Assembly: GCF_014652235.1 (NCBI RefSeq)
Contig: NZ_BMYK01000008.1
Span: 124,001-188,000, forward strand
Length of the DNA stretch: 64,000 nucleotides
Source: Pseudorhodoferax aquiterrae
GTDB taxonomy: Bacteria > Pseudomonadota > Gammaproteobacteria > Burkholderiales > Burkholderiaceae_C
Direction of reading: 5' to 3'
The notes under the pieces were generated by a model that ran no database searches, had not been told where the DNA came from, and saw only the letters and a program-made list of their open reading frames with translations. The translations under genes and the position numbers were made by a program. The stretch's first letter is position 1. The number at the start of each line of letters is the position of its first letter. Positions 58,936-64,000 of this stretch are shown piece after piece.

Positions 58936-59462
58936 GGTTAGCTCCTTGGGTTGAATGAACTGGTTTCAGAACTCCGCTGGAAATCCACTGTAGAGACCTC
59001 GCGCGCAGGCGGCTTGCGCGGCATCAAGCTCGTCGCGTCCCGCACGCGCCGCAGCTTGCGGTGGACGTCAACGGCGCGCGGTGGAGTAAGCCCAGCAGCG
59101 GTGCGAGCCATGCTACGCAGGCCACCACGTCGACGCTCTGACGGGCGTCAAACCAAGACGCAGGCCAGCCAGACGACGCCAGGGTGCAGCGCAGTCTGGC
59201 GACGCAGTCTCCGCCAGACTGCGCATCTGCGCGGCGCTGGCACCGCGGTCCGAAGCATCGGCGCAGAGGGAAGCGCCGCGTCCGACACGAAACCTTGACG
59301 CCCCGCACAGCGTGCGCACCGGTGCCGGAAACGGCGTCGGCGCTGCGCTGGTTTGTTCTGGCGCAAGTCCCGAACGCCGGCTGTGCCTAGACTTTTTGGC
59401 GCGGGAGTTGACGTGCCGCGCCGCGGCAGTCCTGCACAGCAACACAGCGCAAAGTAAACACC
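58936..59462. other. 527-bp intergenic region between hsp20 and the BON remnant
   Basis: I see no protein-coding gene. Contents: the hsp20 leader, an FNR-type site at 59138-59151 and a pair of inverted-repeat-like GC stretches around 59150-59260. No convincing promoter for the plus-strand gene at 59463 was found. Open frames on the minus strand (about 90-125 codons) have Arg/Cys-rich random composition. Confidence 0.5.
59110..59151 (-). promoter_or_regulatory. FNR-type box 4 with -10 box (hsp20-usp operon)
   Basis: CTGACGGGCGTCAA (59138-59151). On the minus strand it is TTGACGCCCGTCAG, followed by TAGCAT (59110-59115), 29.5 bp from the box centre. It points towards hsp20 with a long leader. 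Use for the plus-strand gene at 59463 cannot be excluded. Confidence 0.55.
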
Positions 59463-59663
59463 ATGAAGACCGACGTGCAACTGAAGGACGACATCCTGGC
59501 CGAGCTCAAGTGGGCCCCTGATGTCCACGCAACCGATGTGGGCGTGATCGTCAAGTCACCCTGCGCGGCAACGTGCACTCGTGGGCACGTGGTCAATGCA
59601 TTGACGGTCGACCAGGTCGGCCTGAGAGGCTTCGCACGGCGCGCCCGGTCACCATCCCGCTGA
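59463..59663 (+). pseudogene. BON-domain (OsmY-like) gene remnant
   Basis: The first 31 codons match the start of a BON protein (MKTDVQLKDDILAELKW, then VGVIVK). At 59556 the expected sequence jumps to another frame: TLRGNVHSWA, the core BON strand, begins at 59558 in the third frame, as if about 10 bp were lost. At 59589 VVNALTV, the end of a BON domain, returns in the original frame, with about 17 residues missing between. The surviving open frame of 66 codons is thus a decayed or recombined copy. It ends 10 bp before the PaaK-like gene. Intact BON proteins bind membranes or lipids and accompany Hsp20 and Usp genes in stress clusters. Confidence 0.6.
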
Positions 59664-59673
59664 GCACGATCCG

Positions 59674-61056
59674 ATGTTGCCTGCGTTCGATCCTGTCCAG
59701 AGTTGCGCGGTCGCGTTTGACGTGATCGCGGCGGGATACGCGAACGCCCCGTCCCTGGACAGGCGCCGGGAGATGCGGCTCGCGATGCTGCTGGCAGCGG
59801 CCGTCGAGCGCTCGCCGTTGTACCGTCGGGCGTGCGGCGGCACCCGGAATGTTCCGGCGCTGCAGGATTTTCCCGTGGCGACCAAGGCCGACCTCATGGC
59901 GCGCTTCGACGAATGGGTCACCGACCGCCGCCTGGATCTCGAGTCGGTGCGTCGTTTCGTGGCCGACCCCGCGCGCATTGCCGAGCCGCTGCGCGGCCGC
60001 TACACGGTGTGGGAGAGTTCAGGGAGCAGCGGACAGCCCGGTCTCTTCGTCCAGGATGCCAAGGCCATGGCGGTGTACGACGCACTGGAGGCGTTCAGGC
60101 GCCCCCCGCAACTGGCGTGGCCCCAGCTGCTCGATCCGATGCTGCTGCTCCAGCGGCTGGCATTCGTCGGCGCGACAAACGGACACTTTGCAAGCTTCGT
60201 GTCGCTGGAACGCATGCGGCGTCTGAACCCCCTGGCGGCAATGCGTTGTCGCAGTGTGTCGTTTCTGCAGCCGGTCCGCCGCATCGTCGCGCAGGTCGAT
60301 GCCTGGTCTCCAGCGGTGCTGGCCACCTATCCCAGCGCGGCGGTCATGCTCGCCGAGGAGAAGACCGCAGGGCGGTTGCAGTGCAAACCGCAAGAAATCT
60401 GGACGGGCGGCGAGAATCTGACGCCGGCCATGCGCGCGTTCATCGCCACGGCGTTCGGCTGCCGTGTACTGGACAGCTACGGTGCTTCGGAGTTCCTGGC
60501 GCTGGCATGCGAATGCAGCCATGGCCGCTTGCACCTCAACAGCGACTGGGCGATCCTGGAATCGGTGGACCGGGAAGGCCGCGCGGTGGCGCCCGGAACG
60601 GCAGGCCACCGAACGCTGCTGACCAATCTGGCCAACCACGTGCAACCCATCATCCGTTATGACCTCGGCGACCGCACGGTGCTGCACGCGGCGCCGTGTG
60701 CGTGCGGCTCCGCACTGCCCGCCATCGAGGTCTGCGGCCGTGAGGACGACGTGCTCCATCTCGGGAACGCCGAAGGGTCGCCCGTCAGCGTGCTCCCGCT
60801 GGCGCTGTGCACGGTGCTGGAGGAACAAGCCGGACTGTTCGATTTCCAGATCCATCAGGTGCACCGGTGCGAACTGGAACTGCGCGGCGGACCCGGAACG
60901 AGCGAAGCGGCGCACACCCTGGCGCGCGCCAAGCGTGCGCTCGAAGACTATCTTCGTGGCAGCGGCGCCCACGGCGTGCGCATCCGCTGCATGCATGGCG
61001 TGCCCCTGCGCAAAGGCCGCAGCGGAAAGGTGCAGCGCGTGGTGGGCATGTCTTGA
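59674..61056 (+). CDS. PaaK-like adenylate-forming enzyme, substrate unknown
   Basis: A 460-residue member of the phenylacetate-CoA ligase group of adenylating enzymes. It has the P-loop variant WESSGSSGQPGLFVQD near residue 110 (SSGSSGQP in place of SSGTTGxP), ENLTPAMRAFIATAFGC, YGASEFL as the adenine motif, IRYDLGDR, and a C-terminal lid with GRSGKVQRV carrying the likely catalytic Lys. It has a CACGSALP cysteine pair (Cys-x-Cys) near residue 347, common in PaaK-type proteins that bind zinc. No phenylacetate pathway gene is nearby, and it stands alone among stress genes. A CoA- or carrier-linked activation of an aryl or fatty acid is the general expectation. Confidence 0.8.
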   Translation: MLPAFDPVQSCAVAFDVIAAGYANAPSLDRRREMRLAMLLAAAVERSPLYRRACGGTRNVPALQDFPVATKADLMARFDEWVTDRRLDLESVRRFVADPARIAEPLRGRYTVWESSGSSGQPGLFVQDAKAMAVYDALEAFRRPPQLAWPQLLDPMLLLQRLAFVGATNGHFASFVSLERMRRLNPLAAMRCRSVSFLQPVRRIVAQVDAWSPAVLATYPSAAVMLAEEKTAGRLQCKPQEIWTGGENLTPAMRAFIATAFGCRVLDSYGASEFLALACECSHGRLHLNSDWAILESVDREGRAVAPGTAGHRTLLTNLANHVQPIIRYDLGDRTVLHAAPCACGSALPAIEVCGREDDVLHLGNAEGSPVSVLPLALCTVLEEQAGLFDFQIHQVHRCELELRGGPGTSEAAHTLARAKRALEDYLRGSGAHGVRIRCMHGVPLRKGRSGKVQRVVGMS

Positions 61057-61137
61057 GGCCCGGCGTCAGCCAAGGCCATGATCAGCCCACCAGGCCGGCG
61101 GGACTGCGCCGCGCGATCCGGCGCGCGTCACACGGCC

Positions 61138-61662
61138 TCAGGCAGCCTGCGGCGAGAGTTCCGCCGGCCGCTGCGGACCGGGTTCACCCTGGCCCACGAT
61201 GGCTTCGGCGATGCCGCTCAACCGGCCTGCACACGAGCCGTCCTGGACCTCCGCCGTCGTGAAGGCCGCGCTGAGCAGCGGTGCGCGGCCGAACATGTGC
61301 TCGATCTCGGCATCGGCGCGCGCCGCACCGCGGCGCCCCATCACCGAGAGCAGCGCATAGTGACGCGTGCGCGATGCCATGCGCGCCACGAAGCTCCGCA
61401 TGGGGCTGGCCGCTCGCCCCGCCCAGATCGGAAAGACGAGCACGACCGCACCGAAGTCGTCGACTGCCGGCCCGTCGTAACGGATCTGCGGATGGCGGTG
61501 CAACGCGGAATCGAGCAGGCAGCGCACCAGTCCGCGCCAACCGGCGCGGCCCGACGCTTCGCTGATTTCCCCCATGGGCCAACCGCGCTCCGCGCAGAGG
61601 CGCTGGGCCAGGAGCCGGCTGCTGCCGGTATTTGAATAGACCACGACCAGCACGCTGCGCAT
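61138..61662 (-). CDS. Flavodoxin-like protein
   Basis: A 174-residue protein with the flavodoxin phosphate-binding loop VVYSNTGSSRLLAQ at residues 6-19 and the second conserved strand AVVLVFPIWAGRAASPMRSFV, which positions the FMN ring. It resembles NAD(P)H-dependent flavodoxins/WrbA-type or protoporphyrinogen oxidase HemG-type proteins; the exact role is open. GGAG precedes the ATG at 61662, and an FNR-type promoter lies 30-70 bp ahead, shared divergently with the tandem Usp gene. Confidence 0.8.
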   Translation of the reverse strand: MRSVLVVVYSNTGSSRLLAQRLCAERGWPMGEISEASGRAGWRGLVRCLLDSALHRHPQIRYDGPAVDDFGAVVLVFPIWAGRAASPMRSFVARMASRTRHYALLSVMGRRGAARADAEIEHMFGRAPLLSAAFTTAEVQDGSCAGRLSGIAEAIVGQGEPGPQRPAELSPQAA

Positions 61663-61692
61663 CGCTTTGCTCCTGTACCAATGGTCCGAGCA

Positions 61693-61733
61693 ACTGTAGG
61701 CTGCACGGCGCGCACTGGTTTGCGCTGCGTCAA
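61693..61733. promoter_or_regulatory. FNR-type box 5 in the flavodoxin/Usp divergent promoter
   Basis: TTGCGCTGCGTCAA (61720-61733). On the minus strand TACAGT (61693-61698) is 28.5 bp from its centre and leads to the flavodoxin gene. In the plus direction the Usp ATG is 52 bp away, but its -10 is weak. Confidence 0.65.
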
Positions 61734-61784
61734 ATGCGGTACCGACAAGCCTGCCACCATCGGACGGCATCGAAGGAGAGCACC

Positions 61785-62702
61785 ATGCCCACACTCGCCC
61801 CCGCCATCGACGCCAACGCGCGCGAAGCCCTTGCGCCGACCGATGGCGCTGCTCCCACGGCCACGCTGGGCTCCTGCAAGGCGCAGAAGAGGCTGCGCCG
61901 CATCCTCGTGCACATCGACGATGCGTCGAGCGCCGTGCTTCGCCTCGTCAGCGCCCGGACCTTGGCGGGAGTGTTCGACGCAGGGCTGCTGGCCTGCTAC
62001 TGCACGACGCCCAGTGCGAAGTGGCACGCGCTGGAGGTCGGCCTCACCCTGCGCGGGATCGACCGCTGCGACGAAGAAGACTACGCCAGAGGCCGGGCGG
62101 CCTATGACGCCTTCGCCCAGACCTGCGAGCGGCTTTCGGATGTGGACTGGCTCGACCTGTGCGGGGAACCTGAACAGGCGTTCGAACGCGAAGCGCTGTA
62201 CGCAGACTACCTCGTGCTGCAACGACCTGACCGGTTGAACCATGTGGCTGGCGTCTCCGCGTCGTTCGTTGACCATGTGCTGGTCCGGTCCGGGAGGCCG
62301 GCCGTCGTGCTGCCACCGCGTGGCGTGCTCCGTCAGATGCCCCGCACGGTGGCGATCGCCTGGACCGAGTCGCCGGCGGCAGCCCGCGCGCTGGCCAGTG
62401 CCATGCCGCTGCTTCGTGAAGCAAGGAACGTACACATCATCGGATGCGGTGAAGGGGCTTATTCCTCGGTCGCCGGCCTTGCCGCGCGGCTCGAAGCGCG
62501 GGGATCGGTGCCGCGCTCCCACATCCTGGAGGATGCCGGGTCGGATCTGGGAATTCCCCTGCTCAACTGCGCGGCCAGGCTGGGTGCCGATCTGCTGGTC
62601 ATGGGGTGCTTCGGGCACAGCCAGACCAGGGAGCGTGTCCTGGGCGGTGCCTCGCGCACTGCGCTGGACCGCGCTCCGATGCCCTTGCTGGTGGCCCACT
62701 GA
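61785..62702 (+). CDS. Universal stress protein, tandem-domain type
   Basis: A 305-residue two-domain Usp with an extra N-terminal tail of about 40 Ala-rich residues. The C-terminal ATP loop is VMGCFGHSQTRERVLGGASRTA; the N-terminal domain lacks a regular loop (LQRPDRLNHVAGVS). The pattern closely matches the 272-residue Usp at 57121, including the final PMPLLVAH, so the two are paralogues. AAGGAGAG precedes ATG 61785. The 160 bp after it (62703-62862) hold no gene that I can support. Confidence 0.88.
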   Translation: MPTLAPAIDANAREALAPTDGAAPTATLGSCKAQKRLRRILVHIDDASSAVLRLVSARTLAGVFDAGLLACYCTTPSAKWHALEVGLTLRGIDRCDEEDYARGRAAYDAFAQTCERLSDVDWLDLCGEPEQAFEREALYADYLVLQRPDRLNHVAGVSASFVDHVLVRSGRPAVVLPPRGVLRQMPRTVAIAWTESPAAARALASAMPLLREARNVHIIGCGEGAYSSVAGLAARLEARGSVPRSHILEDAGSDLGIPLLNCAARLGADLLVMGCFGHSQTRERVLGGASRTALDRAPMPLLVAH

Positions 62703-62862
62703 GCCCCGCCCAGGGTTCGCCAGCCCTCACGACGCAAGCGCTCGCCAGCCCCGTGACGCCCGGCAGCGGACTGGATGCGCGCAGCCTTGCCGTGCTCGAC
62801 CGTTTCGGTGCGCTCGGGCGCCTCGATCGACCGGAGCAATTCGCACGGATGGCGCCGGCCCG

Positions 62863-64000
62863 TCAGCGGATCACCCGCTTGGTGGCTCGGCCCCGGTGCC
62901 GCCACAGACGCCAGATGGCCCAGCCGGTGGGCAGGAGGATCCAGGCGGACCAGGGCCAGGGAACCGTGGCCAGCTCGAACACCGCCGCCACGGCTGGGAC
63001 GGATGTCAGTGCACTCCAGACCAGACAGACGGCCACCAGCAGCACGTCGAAGGCGGTGTTGGCTGCCGCCCGGTGCGCGCCCTGTCGCCGAAACCACACC
63101 AGCAGTGCCAAGTTGCCGACGACGATGGAACCCAGGCTGGCGGTGCGCAGAGCGGCTTCGGTCGCGCCGCTGTGGTGGCCGAGCCATTGCACCAGCCCCG
63201 CGCCCACGAGCACCAACGCGCCCAGGCCCACCGCCTGGCCCACGGCCGCCAGGGAGAACAGCGCTTCCCGGCGCGGGCGGGGTGGGACCTCCATGCTGTC
63301 GCGCGCTGGCGGCTCGGATTCGAATACCAGCGAGCAGGCAGGGTCGATGAGCAACTCCAGCAACACGACTTGCAGCGGAAGCAGCAATGCCGGGCCGCCG
63401 AACACCACGGGAACCAGCGCCACACCCACGATCGGCACGTGCACGGCGAACAGGTAGCCCAATGCCCGGCGCAGGTTGGCAAAGATGCGCCGGCCTGCAC
63501 GGACTGCCTCGACCAGGGAGGCGAAGTTGTCGTCCAGCAGCACCAGCGACGATGCCTCGCGGGCCACATCGGTCCCGCGCTGCCCCATCGCCACACCGAT
63601 GTCCGCAGCCCTGAGCGCCGGCGCATCGTTGACGCCGTCGCCGGTCATGGCCACGACCTCTCCGCGCGCCTGCAGCGCGCGCACGATCCTGAGCTTCTGG
63701 TCGGGGTCGACACGCGCAAAGACACTGACGTCTCCGACACAGCGCCGCAGCGCCGCCGCGTCCATCCGGGCCAGCTCCCGTCCCGTCACGGCCTTCACCT
63801 CGCCGCACTCGGCAAGGCCCGCCTGCCGCGCGATGGCGGCCGCGGTCAGCGGCGAATCCCCGGTGATCATCACCACCCGGACACCGGCTCGCCGGCATTG
63901 CGCGATGGCAGCCGGAACCTCGTCGCGCAATGGGTCCGCGAATCCGAGCAGCCCCAAGGCGCTGAGCTGCACGTCGGCGGGGAGTGCGGCCTCGTGGCCA
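62863..64000 (-). CDS. P-type cation-transporting ATPase, C-terminal part (cut by window edge)
   Basis: The visible 379 codons cover the end of the phosphorylation/nucleotide-binding region and the C-terminal membrane domain of a P2/P3-type ATPase. Seen are DPLRDEVPAAI, MITGDSPLTA, the hinge MTGDGVNDAPALRAADIGVAMG, and about six membrane helices. The DKTG phosphorylation site and metal-binding N-terminal helices lie beyond the right edge. The membrane domain (LLELLIDPACSLVFESEP) resembles PacL/PMA-like calcium, magnesium or proton pumps rather than CPx heavy-metal pumps. ATPases of this type commonly sit in FNR-controlled stress clusters with Usp genes. Its promoter is outside the window. Confidence 0.9.
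   Translation of the reverse strand, partial: GHEAALPADVQLSALGLLGFADPLRDEVPAAIAQCRRAGVRVVMITGDSPLTAAAIARQAGLAECGEVKAVTGRELARMDAAALRRCVGDVSVFARVDPDQKLRIVRALQARGEVVAMTGDGVNDAPALRAADIGVAMGQRGTDVAREASSLVLLDDNFASLVEAVRAGRRIFANLRRALGYLFAVHVPIVGVALVPVVFGGPALLLPLQVVLLELLIDPACSLVFESEPPARDSMEVPPRPRREALFSLAAVGQAVGLGALVLVGAGLVQWLGHHSGATEAALRTASLGSIVVGNLALLVWFRRQGAHRAAANTAFDVLLVAVCLVWSALTSVPAVAAVFELATVPWPWSAWILLPTGWAIWRLWRHRGRATKRVIR

Noticed and set aside
48046-64000. Genomic island integrated at tRNA-Glu
   Set aside because: The accessory genes lie on the 5' side of the tRNA, no duplicated tRNA 3' end and no integrase were seen; xerD at 24.4 kb is the chromosomal dimer-resolution enzyme.

Overview
The window is a 64 kb piece of a high-GC (roughly 68-70 % by eye) chromosome of a betaproteobacterium, most likely Burkholderiales/Comamonadaceae. 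The evidence is the gene families present (Bug-type solute receptor, TctAB transporter with a TctDE-like two-component pair, squalene genes hpnCDE, three chemoreceptors, a tRNA-Leu/tig/clpP/clpX block) and the dense, almost intergenic-free packing. I see no insertion sequence, prophage, CRISPR array or rRNA.

Layout. 1-2.3 kb: start of a chemoreceptor (truncated by the window edge) and an AtuA-family protein. 2.3-8.8 kb, mostly minus strand: three tandem tRNA-Gly(GCC) genes, lon with a heat-shock-like promoter, and tRNA-Leu(UAG)-tig-clpP-clpX, which is a protein quality-control block. 8.8-13.2 kb: a two-gene RND efflux pump. 13.4-18.2 kb: squalene synthesis hpnC-hpnD-hpnE, a HAD phosphatase and ferrochelatase. 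18.3-22.6 kb: tctB-tctA and an OmpR/HK pair. 22.8-31.4 kb: chemoreceptor, xerD, a Bug receptor, an AEC carrier, an acyl-CoA ligase, isovaleryl-CoA dehydrogenase and a divergent AraC regulator. 31.3-41.1 kb: housekeeping genes (queG, tsaE, amiC, mutL) mixed with envelope proteins, including two adjacent uncharacterised zinc-ribbon membrane proteins. 41.2-48.1 kb: chemoreceptor, miaA, a YbbAP-like ABC exporter pair, a retropepsin-like protein and tRNA-Glu.

From about 49.3 kb to the right edge the character changes to an accessory stress region. It holds a Crp/Fnr regulator without the N-terminal Fe-S cysteines, an OmpR response regulator with a hybrid PAS-GAF kinase, a PAS-GGDEF-EAL protein, three universal stress proteins (two of them tandem-domain), an Hsp20, a phasin-like protein, a secreted Ala-rich coiled coil, a flavodoxin, a PaaK-like adenylating enzyme, a decayed BON-domain gene and a P-type cation ATPase (cut by the window end). 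Five copies of a 14-bp FNR/FixK-type palindrome, (T/C)TG-N6-GTCAA, lie in promoter regions of this segment and nowhere else that I noticed. Each has a plausible -10 hexamer about 27-30 bp from its centre, the spacing of a class II FNR-type activator. This suggests one low-oxygen or nitrosative-stress regulon run by the local Crp/Fnr protein.

The most unusual member is a 168-residue protein, divergent from the regulator gene. It looks like the N-terminal half of ornithine carbamoyltransferase with the carbamoyl-phosphate-binding residues lost. A second genome-scale signal is a family of about 80-bp GC-rich repeats that sit exactly between genes and end at the next start codon. Operon and promoter statements are read from spacing and sequence only, and homology statements come from motif recognition, not from database searches.
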